Source: Thermomonas sp. (GTDB lineage Bacteria > Pseudomonadota > Gammaproteobacteria > Xanthomonadales > Xanthomonadaceae). From it: 64,000 bases of DNA. The stretch covers positions 1 through 64,000 of the forward strand of contig NZ_JAQSDO010000002.1 of NCBI RefSeq assembly GCF_029945965.1, written 5' to 3'. The notes beneath the pieces were generated by a model. It did not search any database, was not told the DNA's origin, and was given only the letters and a program-made list of their open reading frames with translations. The position numbers were made by a program, and so were the translations under genes. The stretch's first letter is position 1; every line of letters begins with the position of its first letter. Shown in pieces: positions 8,601 to 15,749 of this stretch.

Positions 8601-11335
8601 GCCCTTCGAAACGCGAATCGCGGGCACTGGGGATTCTGTTTGTAATCCTGGAGTCCCGCCTTGGGGACCCGGCGGTGATCAAAGAGCTGCTACAGGGCAA
8701 AAACTTTCGGCTGGTTTTATTCCAGAAACGCTACTATATTGAGCACTCCCCTGGACTGGACAAAGCGCCCGACGCACCGGTTCGTCGCCATGCAGTCAGT
8801 GCGGCTGCAGCCGTACTGCTAGCCAGAGGCAAATCGTCAACCTACAGATTGGATTTGCGTCAGTGGCCGGTCGCGGATCTGCTACGGGTCATCGGTCAGC
8901 CATTCGGCCTGGATGATCGTCAGTTTGAATCATTGCAATCCTGCACTCTCGCCATTGCGATCCACGTGCGCCAAGCCAACGCACTGCAATATCCCGGGCT
9001 GGTTGCCGCCTATCTCAATGGTGACATTATTTCGGCTGGCCTTCATCACCTCGACTGGGTGCGCGTCAGTCTGGGCAAAGCAGTCAGCCCTGCAGCCCTC
9101 GCAAGGCCGGGAAGTGATGCCTCAAAAAGCGATACAGAGGATGAAGATGAAAACGACGCATTACCTTCCGAAGCGATGGATGAAGGCTACGTCGCCTGGC
9201 CCGACGCATTCATGTCGCTGGATCACGAAAAGCCTGCCACTCGCCCCGAAATGTCCCAGCTGCAACATTGCAGCTTCAAATTCTTCCAACATATACGCGA
9301 CGCGCTCAATGCCGAATTGGACGGCACAAATCCCTCCCGGCGGAATCTGGACGCAAAGCTGCGCACCCTGATCTCGGCGAACAAGGATCTGGTCAGCCGT
9401 TCCTGCCTGCTACTTGGTGAATGGCAACGCTCGCTTTTGTGGCGAAAAACCAAGAAGGGGCTGATTCGCATCCGGTCACTACAGCGCTACCTCAACGCCC
9501 TGTCGGTCTGCTTCCAGGCCATGGCCTATGAGCATGACCTGCTTGAATGCGATGGGGACGAGGTCACCGAGTTTTATCGAAAAGTAATGGAGGTCCGCCA
9601 GCTGGTCCGCCCCGGTCATTCGCCCGAAACAGGCGTCTTATCGCCACAGGCCACAGCAGCCGAGAAGATAGATGGTGATGATGCGGAGACTGCCATGCAA
9701 TACCGTTCGCAAGGTCTGGCGCTGCAACTTCTCACGGATTTTCATAGGCTGGTGAGCCGCGAGTTCGGTGTCGAGGATCCTGACTGGTCTGAGCTCAGCA
9801 TCAGTGACGCGCTGCTGTCGATCTCCCCCGGGATGATGACCGAGGCGGAGTATTGCTGTGCGCTCCGCACCTTGACCCCCGCGCCAGCCCAGGCGTCGCG
9901 AGAAGACTTGGCGCGCGCCTTCATCCTCCTCACGATCTATCGCTTCGGACTTAGGGGCGACGAATCTACCGGCCTGCTCCGCTCAGACTGGGTCGATGAC
10001 CAGCCCGACGCCATCGTGCTCCTGGTGCGTACCAACCGCTTTCGCCGCCTCAAAACTGCGGCGGCGCAGCGGCAAGTGCCTCTACTGTTTGTGCTGACCG
10101 ACCAGGAAAAGGAAATTCTCGCGAGCTGGCTGACCTCTTGGGAGGGTATCACTACGCTCAGTAGCGCTGGTCCCCTGTTCGCTGATAGGCAGTTACCCGA
10201 CAAGTTGATGAACGTCAAGCAGCTGCGACGTGACGTCGGCAAGATCATCAAGCAGGTTACGGGCAATCCCGATCTATCCCCGCACCATGCGCGTCATTCC
10301 TTCGGCAATCGGGTTGCCCTGCTGCTCATGCAGAGCGCTGGAAGCATCTGGCCTCACGCAGCAACCACCAGCCAATCGAACGAGGAACGCCAAAACCATG
10401 TGCGGCGCCTCCTGCTAGGTACCGACCAGGTCACACGGCGCAGCCTATGGGCAATTGCCCGATTGCTGGGGCATGCACACCCAACGACGACGGTTCGCAG
10501 CTACCTTCACTTTCTGCCGGATTTAGCGATGCACTATGTGAATCTGCCGGTATCCGACAAGCGCCCTGTATCCAAGCACCTCAGCGCCATTTGCGTCAAC
10601 CTTGAGAACCTGGCATTTACCGAAGACTACCTCCAGCCAATCCCCACAGAGTTTGAAGTGGCTGCACCGAGCCCACTCACAACGGATCGAGCCCTGAGCT
10701 TTCTGCACCTTTGCCAGCGTGGCGTTCAGACTGTACGCGCTCAACAGATCGTCGGCATTTCCACGGAAGATGCCGATCAACTGATTCACGGCGTGGAAAA
10801 GATAGACAGCATTCTCGCTCGCCGCCCTGCCATCAATCGCTCAATGGGAGGGCCTTACAACCTGCTCGGCCATATACCGCAAGCGCGCTGGGCCGATTTG
10901 ATTGCGCGCGCTCATGACGTGGCATGGAAACCGGAGTCACCAGAAAAATTGGCGATCACTTCTGACGAGCTGCCCTTGATGATCGGCAGCTCACGCCAAA
11001 TTGTGCTGTGGAAGCCCCTGCACTTCCGTTTTTTCAGGGAAATGGTGGACCTTTGGAAATTGGGTGAAGATAGTTATCGCATCCACAGCACCGTAACTGG
11101 TCAGGCCGCCTTGCAGGGCATGGCAGATCAATTTCAATTGCGTCTAGAGCCCACAACAGGAACTCAAGCTAACAAGTCTTTTCAGCAAATTGATACGATT
11201 ACGGTTGAAATTGGCGATTCTTCGATGCTTGTCCGGCATCGCTGCGCAGCACTTGCACAGACTCACGCGAGGTCTGCATTTCGCTCAAATCATGAGTTGG
11301 TGTTGCTCGTCCTAGTTAGCCTGGCACTGCAATGA
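5690..11335 (+). CDS. Giant protein with two tyrosine-recombinase catalytic regions
   Basis: This 1881-residue protein is several times longer than a usual 300-450-residue phage integrase. The C-terminal region holds a full catalytic set: R1422 (YRFGLRGDE), K1455 (RRLKTAAAQRQVPL), H1532 and R1535 (PHHARHSFGNRV), H1595 and Y1605 (LLGHAHPTTTVRSYLH). A second, more divergent set lies earlier: R631 (LLAATGARPVSS), K655 in a beta-hairpin context (EDKVSSQLHQGRLVPLP), R756 (NLMRHRLPSTLKRAG, with Asn where His is usual) and H779 with Y787 or Y790 (TGHGENGTAAYGPYS). It looks like two large recombinases fused end to end. Residues 1-600 are not recognised. The start is TTG at 5690, just after an in-frame TAA at 5681; there is no clear ribosome site, so the start is uncertain. 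A DNA-integration or excision role follows from the family; the fused architecture is what the sequence shows. Confidence 0.85.
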   Translation: MNSRNLLGIAPQAPSDLDEIATFGLHKKLHSISRWAHRLGLDKIWIALLDATKTDRHPDYVGTIVQFLMQQDSSALLRIWSDELPCAEELRRLSDACQASPFIATEYPAMPSIKQVSRQLTGGLLTKLPAVALVARPVTATTDEDRQWIVGLRMWVLLQCINSVFQGGRPNSYLVEITQKLRLAIDKDEKWLGLFARLRGSTASANGMTRDLTSACERLLANQNVPVESAAHRNLLSTLRNFCNGKTPVSGEDDGTEDQGLFRRFLDQKSQQIPTSFVASEVQGGWRLLDNASPGQDQDEQVLTQNFDPPGAEESILKLAIVDEDRTPLEQDHQAKGILLATAEDHQFLPFSWNRPSPAEKYCLEQWITSALKSSDLMLQSLASFVEIAAKSAYSLDTVRTIQLSDVPAQDWSIDIDRRHLHRLPPRRYNGWRVTAEAASWVEPIATTSRIMLNPAVATTLQRLRADASASRQLGHLWPISVGDTPETLFNRICRETKGLERLRSGMLAHILEQRVFEGTGDPVLSQLLASHPRTGLGGACAYASYRSDQVRRLLTNATSESTNFPNDPIEPLSNAAGSELSPLDAALRQACQEALSKVNDLATQSEQWVAHHNALTAYMVTVLLAATGARPVSSPFESLKYFDWITHAIYIEDKVSSQLHQGRLVPLPESVVSLMQNSYLPHLARLAVTVAQIDGPLSEVLTKLSRGVPCERLPLFFLLGRSSENEKQLRWIEVSETSLSALEVFSWPLPWNLMRHRLPSTLKRAGQDHECINGLTGHGENGTAAYGPYSMRIWHADAQKMRQPLMDALLNLQLQTPKMPQWPASTIPAQTGQAPTSCLGTVSNFGAMARTIRRKDSHKKAAQQARADILDFVGGRTIDSLSPQEWETLSQKMLLNVDGRPRTLGTLRYEALQHWIAQNWQDSGLRPRIKRRYIPSLEEQSPFTVDAIGCLERISASLENARRIQAILSRPSKRESRALGILFVILESRLGDPAVIKELLQGKNFRLVLFQKRYYIEHSPGLDKAPDAPVRRHAVSAAAAVLLARGKSSTYRLDLRQWPVADLLRVIGQPFGLDDRQFESLQSCTLAIAIHVRQANALQYPGLVAAYLNGDIISAGLHHLDWVRVSLGKAVSPAALARPGSDASKSDTEDEDENDALPSEAMDEGYVAWPDAFMSLDHEKPATRPEMSQLQHCSFKFFQHIRDALNAELDGTNPSRRNLDAKLRTLISANKDLVSRSCLLLGEWQRSLLWRKTKKGLIRIRSLQRYLNALSVCFQAMAYEHDLLECDGDEVTEFYRKVMEVRQLVRPGHSPETGVLSPQATAAEKIDGDDAETAMQYRSQGLALQLLTDFHRLVSREFGVEDPDWSELSISDALLSISPGMMTEAEYCCALRTLTPAPAQASREDLARAFILLTIYRFGLRGDESTGLLRSDWVDDQPDAIVLLVRTNRFRRLKTAAAQRQVPLLFVLTDQEKEILASWLTSWEGITTLSSAGPLFADRQLPDKLMNVKQLRRDVGKIIKQVTGNPDLSPHHARHSFGNRVALLLMQSAGSIWPHAATTSQSNEERQNHVRRLLLGTDQVTRRSLWAIARLLGHAHPTTTVRSYLHFLPDLAMHYVNLPVSDKRPVSKHLSAICVNLENLAFTEDYLQPIPTEFEVAAPSPLTTDRALSFLHLCQRGVQTVRAQQIVGISTEDADQLIHGVEKIDSILARRPAINRSMGGPYNLLGHIPQARWADLIARAHDVAWKPESPEKLAITSDELPLMIGSSRQIVLWKPLHFRFFREMVDLWKLGEDSYRIHSTVTGQAALQGMADQFQLRLEPTTGTQANKSFQQIDTITVEIGDSSMLVRHRCAALAQTHARSAFRSNHELVLLVLVSLALQ

Positions 11336-11346
11336 CAAGCGTGCAG

Positions 11347-12195
11347 TCAAGAATTCAACGGCTTGAACGGTACGTCAGGCAAGTAAGCATACTCGTCTCG
11401 ACCGTTCGGGCTGATAATTTTATGCGTGCGTACCGTGCATTCCCGTCGGTCTCTCGCGGCACGCGCTACCTCCACCAGATCGATCGGAATCTTTCCAAAA
11501 TTAATCTGAATTCGCTTTTCACCCGCTTGGAAAAAAAGCTCCTCCTTGTACAAGTCAAAGCCAATGAAGCTGCCGCAAATATTTTCTTCAATCGGATGAA
11601 AGTTTGCCTGGCTCGGCTTTGCACCGAGTTTGCCCTCGATCTTCAAAGGATGGCCCTCAGTCTGGACGTATACCGGCTCTGACAATTTCTTTCCTCCTAT
11701 CGAGCCCAGGGATTCTGCGACCGCTTGCTGAACCGCGACGCGTTCCGTCAATTCCAGATCCATCGAAGCAAAGTCATCAGCGTCGTTTGCTGCATCACGG
11801 GTGAGACCGGCGAGAACTAAGTCTTTGACTGTCTCTATCTTTTTATAGTCGATACAACTGTTCTGCGAGGCGTCTGCCCATAATTCAAGTCCGGGACTCC
11901 AGCCCGACGCTGCCTTTCTGATAAACGGCGCACAGCAAAGAAGTTCTGAAGGTACCAAGCCGGCCAAAACGATGGCGGCTTTGAGAGTGTCGTGGAAGAT
12001 ATGCAACTCCTTCCACTTGACCATATCTACAGGCCCGCGCAAAAACAGCACTGAGCCTTCGGACAACTCGGCAGACATCTGCAGATCTTGCGATTGAAGA
12101 AAACTCGCCAGCAGTACATGCCCCTTTAGACCACGGGATGCGGCATCTCCCACAAAGGAGGTGATTTTCGTTTTTTTTTCTTGCAAAGCTGACAT
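11347..12195 (-). CDS. Unrecognised protein convergent with the giant recombinase
   Basis: I do not recognise this 282-residue protein. The start at 12195 is chosen because GGAAAG lies seven bases upstream; an ATG 15 bases earlier is possible but leaves the ribosome site inside the reading frame. It has no signal peptide or membrane segment and looks soluble, with a hydrophobic middle (LKAAIVLAGLVPSELLCCAP) and a mixed C-terminal part (IQINFGKIPIDLVEVARAAR). By eye its base composition is less GC-rich than the catabolic genes to the right. The stop faces the recombinase stop with an 11-base gap. A partner role with the recombinase is possible but rests only on adjacency. A plus-strand frame over the same bases (11332-11682) was judged a shadow. 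Confidence 0.6.
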   Translation of the reverse strand: MSALQEKKTKITSFVGDAASRGLKGHVLLASFLQSQDLQMSAELSEGSVLFLRGPVDMVKWKELHIFHDTLKAAIVLAGLVPSELLCCAPFIRKAASGWSPGLELWADASQNSCIDYKKIETVKDLVLAGLTRDAANDADDFASMDLELTERVAVQQAVAESLGSIGGKKLSEPVYVQTEGHPLKIEGKLGAKPSQANFHPIEENICGSFIGFDLYKEELFFQAGEKRIQINFGKIPIDLVEVARAARDRRECTVRTHKIISPNGRDEYAYLPDVPFKPLNS

Positions 12196-12540
12196 GAGCA
12201 TTCTTTCCAAATAATTGTTGCTATTGATCGGAGAGCTGAACAGGCCGTCAGTAGGTCATCGACAGGGGACCCTTCTCACCCCTGCCCGTTGAACTTGACA
12301 AAACGAGTCCTTTCAGATACCCGGTAACGCTGACAAACGTTGATTCGTTCAACCTCTCAGATATAAGATACCGAATCGATGTCATTGATTCAAGTCAGCA
12401 CCCTGACTGCACTGTTTTTAAGCGAATGCGGTATCTTGGCTGCATATTGATCCGACCAAATCAGTCCGGACCCCCGGCTTTTTCCGACCCTGTCGACTAC
12501 AACCCTGACGACTTCAAGAGGAGAGCTTGGTGGTGGCGTG
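12196..12540. other. Intergenic stretch, no gene seen
   Basis: No coding sequence is supported here. A 9-bp inverted repeat, AAGATACCG (12365-12373) and CGGTATCTT (12429-12437), lies 55 bases apart. It may be a worn element end or chance. The last part may include more of the IS1380 remnant that becomes recognisable at 12541. Confidence 0.5.
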
Positions 12541-12827
12541 CAGTCCTGGGCCAAAGAGCGCCGCATCATCACGCGCCTGGAGTAGGGCGCACAGGGCAAC
12601 AACCGCGCTACATTGTGACCAACCTCACGGCAGACGCCCAAGCCTTGTACGACGAGGTGTGTTGCAAGCGCGGCGAAGCCGAGAACCGGATCAAGGAGGC
12701 CCAGGTCGGACTGTTTGCCACGCGCACAAGTTGCCAGCAGTTCCAGGGCAATCAGCTTCGCATGTTGCTGGCGGTTTTGGGTACTTGAATATCGAGCGGC
12801 TGCGCGCGCTGGCGCTCAAGAAAACCA
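12541..12827 (+). pseudogene. IS1380-family transposase remnant (C-terminal part)
   Basis: Pieces of an IS1380-type DDE transposase are readable across two frames: SWAKERRIITRLE then a stop, then after a one-base shift PRYIVTNLTADAQALYDEVC, then ENRIKEAQVGLFATRTSC and NQLRMLLAVLGYLNIERLR. The ENRIKE block and the preceding VTNL block are characteristic of the family. In-frame stop, frameshift and missing N-terminus make it non-functional. No terminal repeats were identified. Confidence 0.8.
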
Positions 12828-12828
12828 G

Positions 12829-12920
12829 ACTTGCCGTCTGGGTCTCATCGTTCCACCCAACAACACAGTCAGCGAAGCCGAATGGGCCAGTGCCATGCCT
12901 GAGGGTGTCTCACTACACAC
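12829..12920 (+). pseudogene. Asp/Glu racemase / arylmalonate decarboxylase-like N-terminal fragment
   Basis: About 30 codons read RLGLIVPPNNTVSEAEW followed by MPEGVSLHT, which resembles the opening strand of the Asp/Glu racemase and maleate isomerase superfamily (LGLIVPP...). It is fused to the IS1380 remnant on the left and cut off exactly by an IS3-family end at 12921, so it is a gene fragment. The intact racemase-like gene at 55549-56319 belongs to the same superfamily but is not an obvious copy. Confidence 0.5.
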
Positions 12921-13158
12921 TGAATCGCCCCAGGTTTTGAAGAGGCTCTATTCTCTGAGAGGATTGAGCCATGAAGAAGTCAAACAAGTTACCCCCCGAG
13001 GTGCGCGAACGCGCGGCGCGCATCGTGCAAGAGCACCGAGGGGAGTACCCGTCCTTATGGGCGGTCATTGAGTCATAGCGCCCAAGACTGGCTGCGTGCC
13101 GCAAACCCTCAATGAGTGGGTGCGCCGGCACGAGGTCGGTTCCGGTGCCCGCGACGCG
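12921..13158 (+). pseudogene. Left end and broken orfA of an IS3-family element
   Basis: The terminal repeat begins TGAATCGCCCCAGGTTT at 12921 and is nearly the reverse complement of the IS3-family end at 36822-36838. OrfA starts at 12971 ([19 protein letters not shown], then [14 protein letters not shown]) and stops at 13076-13078 because one base is missing. After restoring it, the frame continues [20 protein letters not shown], the typical end of the orfA helix-turn-helix region of this group. OrfB is absent here. Bases 13159-13276 hold nothing recognisable. Confidence 0.8.
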
Positions 13159-13276
13159 AGGTGGTCAGCCAGTGGCGCCAGCGCCTGGGCGCACTGGCCA
13201 GTTTGAGGATTTCATTGACGCGGCGCCGCGCAGTGGCGGAAAGATGTGCTGAAGGACCGCACGCCGACGTGCTCCC

Positions 13277-13756
13277 TCATTGAGAGCCAGGCCGGCCTGC
13301 GAGCATCCGCGTCACCGTGTACGTGATCACCTGCTCGTCACGCTGGTTGTAAATGTCGACCTGCGAGGTGACAATGGCGCGGTTGCCTTTCGACGTCAGC
13401 CGCACACCCGTGATTTCCACTTCGGCGAACACCGTATCGCCGACCATCACGGGCTTGAGAACCTTCTTGTGCACTTCGAGCGAGGCGAGTCCGGTCCCCT
13501 GGATCATCGATTGCAGCAGCAAACCTTCGATGAGCGAGTACGTCAACACCGCGGGCACGGGCCGTCCCGGGATCGCGCCTTCCTCGAAGCTTGTATCGAT
13601 GAAGATCGCCTCGAGCATGCCGGTGACGCCGATGAAGTTCACCAAGTCGGTTTCCGTCACCGTCCTGCGGAAAGTGCGGAAGCGTTGCCCGACCTCGAGG
13701 TCCTGCCAGTAAAAGCCCTGCCCCAGCCGGGGCAGGTTCGTGTCGCGCGCAGTCAT
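13277..13756 (-). CDS. MaoC-family acyl-CoA hydratase/dehydratase
   Basis: This 159-residue single hot-dog-fold protein is expected to hydrate or dehydrate an enoyl-CoA or 3-hydroxyacyl-CoA. YWQDLEVGQRFRTFRRTVTE is the usual MaoC opening, and LEVHKKVLKPVMVGDTVFAE and the central helix follow family order. The motif that usually carries the hydratase Asp/His pair reads DLVNFIGVTGMLEAIFID here, so the catalytic His is not obvious and activity may differ. The ATG at 13756 lies 23 bases after the Bug-protein stop, so the two are probably co-transcribed. Confidence 0.8.
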   Translation of the reverse strand: MTARDTNLPRLGQGFYWQDLEVGQRFRTFRRTVTETDLVNFIGVTGMLEAIFIDTSFEEGAIPGRPVPAVLTYSLIEGLLLQSMIQGTGLASLEVHKKVLKPVMVGDTVFAEVEITGVRLTSKGNRAIVTSQVDIYNQRDEQVITYTVTRMLAGRPGSQ

Positions 13757-13779
13757 GTCGTCCTTGGGAATCCGGCTCT

Positions 13780-14781
13780 TCAGTTCTCGGGCTGGATGTT
13801 GAAGTCCTTGAGAAACTTGCGCCAGTCCTGCAGTTGCGACTTGAGGTACCGGTCGAGCTCCTGCGGTGATGCGGGCGAGATCTCGACGCCCAAGTTGTGC
13901 AGCCGCAGCTTCACGTCCTCGCGCTGCAGCACTTGGTCCAGTGCGGCGGTGATCTTCGCGGCGATGGGCGCAGGCAGTCCCGCTGGACCGTACAGACCCC
14001 ACCAACCGGAGTTGTCTGGGAAGTTTTGCAGGCCGGCTTCAGCCATCGTCGGCACGTCGGGCAGCAGAGCGCTGCGCTTAAGGCTTGTCACTGCGTACGC
14101 CTGCAACTGCCCCGACTTGACCCTCGGCCCGCCGGATGGCACATCGACGAACATCAGCTGGACCTGTCCGCCGATGAGGTCGTTCAAAGCCGGCGGCGTC
14201 GACTTGTAGGGCACGCCCATCAGGTTGGCGCCGACGCGCTGCTTGAACAGCTCGCAGAAGACGACTCCGTTGGTGTTGCCGGAGGCGCAGTTCACCTTGT
14301 CGGCGTTGCGCTTCGAGTAAGCCATCAGCTCCGTCAGCGTCTGCGCCGGCACCTTGGTGTTACCAACCAGCATGAAGTTCACGGTTGCGACCTTCCCGAG
14401 CGGCGTGAAGTCCTTCACGGGGTCGTAATCGATGTTGCGTATCACGCCAGCAGGGCCCGTCGCCAGCGCAGAGTTCGTCCCCAGCGTCAGCGTATAGCCG
14501 TCGGGCATAGCCTTCGCAACCATACTCGTAGCCAGCGTGGACGCCGCGCCGGGCTTGTTGTCGACCACGATCTGCTGGCCAAGCGCCGCGCCGAGCGGCT
14601 CGGCCAGCGCACGCGCGACTGAGTCGGTGGCTGATCCCGGCGCGAAGCCGATCAGCAGCCGAATTGGCTTGGTGGGGTACTGCTGCCCGAAGGCGGTGTG
14701 CGGAGCGGCGAAACCTGCAAGGGCGAGCGAGCAAAATACGCCCAGCGCGGCCCGGCGCGTAGCGCGCGGAAATGTGTTCAT
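13780..14781 (-). CDS. Bug/TctC-family periplasmic solute-binding protein
   Basis: A 333-residue extracytoplasmic receptor of the tripartite tricarboxylate type, a family greatly expanded in Bordetella and relatives. The N-terminus has an arginine pair before a hydrophobic core (RRAALGVFCSLALAGFAAP) and probable cleavage after AFG. The family hallmark YPTKPIRLLIGFAPGSATD follows, then VVDNKPGAAS, MPDGYTLTLG and PDVPTMAEAGL. No TctA or TctB membrane partner is nearby, as is usual for orphan Bug proteins. Its neighbours suggest it binds the carboxylate degraded by this island. Confidence 0.93.
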   Translation of the reverse strand: MNTFPRATRRAALGVFCSLALAGFAAPHTAFGQQYPTKPIRLLIGFAPGSATDSVARALAEPLGAALGQQIVVDNKPGAASTLATSMVAKAMPDGYTLTLGTNSALATGPAGVIRNIDYDPVKDFTPLGKVATVNFMLVGNTKVPAQTLTELMAYSKRNADKVNCASGNTNGVVFCELFKQRVGANLMGVPYKSTPPALNDLIGGQVQLMFVDVPSGGPRVKSGQLQAYAVTSLKRSALLPDVPTMAEAGLQNFPDNSGWWGLYGPAGLPAPIAAKITAALDQVLQREDVKLRLHNLGVEISPASPQELDRYLKSQLQDWRKFLKDFNIQPEN

Positions 14782-14819
14782 CGAATATCTCCTGGTCGTC
14801 TCAATGCGGTTGGACAGTT

Positions 14820-15575
14820 CTATGCGGCCGCGTATTCGTCCGGGCGGGTGGCGAGCCTCAGATACAGAACGTCGGCGCCACCCGTGCCTGCGCGAAGGGG
14901 AAGCGGTGGCTCGTCGGCCGAAACGAAAATCGGCTCCCAGCGCGTGAACTCGCGCCCGCCATGCAGCAGGCTGCCCGCCACGGGCATGATGTACTGACCG
15001 GAGGAACCCGCACCCGGGGGGGCAGCGACCTCGCCACCCGGCGGCAGCAGCAGGCGCGTCGCCGCGACCCCGTCGGGTTGCGCCGGGAAGAGCTCGATGG
15101 TTTCGATGCCGGTGCGTGCAGCGAGTGCCGCGGTCTCTGACGCCGGATAGGGCTGGCTGTGCATCTGTCGCTTGGGTCCCCGAACCATCTTGTCACGGCC
15201 CTGCGGCAGTAGGAAGGCGCCTTGCTCGAACACCGAACGGATCGTGAAATAGGAAAGCCCGTTCTCCCCCGCGATGATCGGACCGTAGCCGGTGTACGCA
15301 CCCGCGTAGTGCACGGTGATGGCTTGCACTTCGTGGGCGCCAAACGTGCCGCCGCCCTCAACCACCACCTGGAACTCGTTCTGGCGATGGAAGTGCGCGG
15401 CCAGCGTGGAATGAGGGCCTTGCTCGATCAGGAACATGGTGGGGGACAGGTATGGATCCTGGCCCGCCTCCAGCCATTCGCCCTTGAAATACTCGAATCC
15501 GTCTTCCAGCCGGAGCTTGCGCCGCCTGCTTTGCCCGTGCTCCGCCGATCCCGTAACGATCATGATCTTCCTCAC
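14820..15575 (-). CDS. Cupin-like protein of unknown function
   Basis: A 251-residue cytosolic protein with two probable cupin-type beta regions. The first (residues about 45-110) carries HFHRQNEFQVVVEGGGTFG, a typical cupin motif-1 pattern with paired His and a Glu. The second (about 175-235) has GGEVAAPPGAGSSGQYIMPV and loses the histidines. Bicupins of this shape often bind a metal and may be dioxygenases or isomerases, but no substrate can be named. It is transcribed toward the Bug protein and away from the Nudix gene, across a 174-base divergent gap. Confidence 0.65.
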   Translation of the reverse strand: MRKIMIVTGSAEHGQSRRRKLRLEDGFEYFKGEWLEAGQDPYLSPTMFLIEQGPHSTLAAHFHRQNEFQVVVEGGGTFGAHEVQAITVHYAGAYTGYGPIIAGENGLSYFTIRSVFEQGAFLLPQGRDKMVRGPKRQMHSQPYPASETAALAARTGIETIELFPAQPDGVAATRLLLPPGGEVAAPPGAGSSGQYIMPVAGSLLHGGREFTRWEPIFVSADEPPLPLRAGTGGADVLYLRLATRPDEYAAA

Positions 15576-15749
15576 TTATTCACACACAGGAATATAAATG
15601 TACGCATAGGTGAATCAAAATATCTTGGTAGATTCCCTAGTAACTGAAGACTTCTGGTAATTTTACCTCTCACCTCCCTTCAAAGTCAGGATGGGGAGAA
15701 ACCCTGAATTGACTTTTTGATCACGGGCAAGCATTATTTGTTCATCACT

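Noticed and set aside
8610-8820. Possible third recombinase-like patch in the giant protein (ESRLGDPAVIKELL and RRHAVSAAAAVLLARG).
   Set aside because: The spacing is too short for an R-to-HxxR pair and no tyrosine motif follows. Probably chance similarity or a domain-core relic.
11332-11682. A 116-codon plus-strand frame overlapping the recombinase stop (ATGA).
   Set aside because: It lies fully antisense to the longer minus-strand gene 11347-12195, which has a good ribosome site and protein-like composition. Only the four-base overlap favours it.
13757-14005. Long N-terminal extension of the MaoC frame, and similar extensions of the frames at 21124-21252 and 27006-27305.
   Set aside because: The added sequences are non-homologous and overlap upstream genes; starts with four-base overlaps or family-consistent N-termini were used instead.
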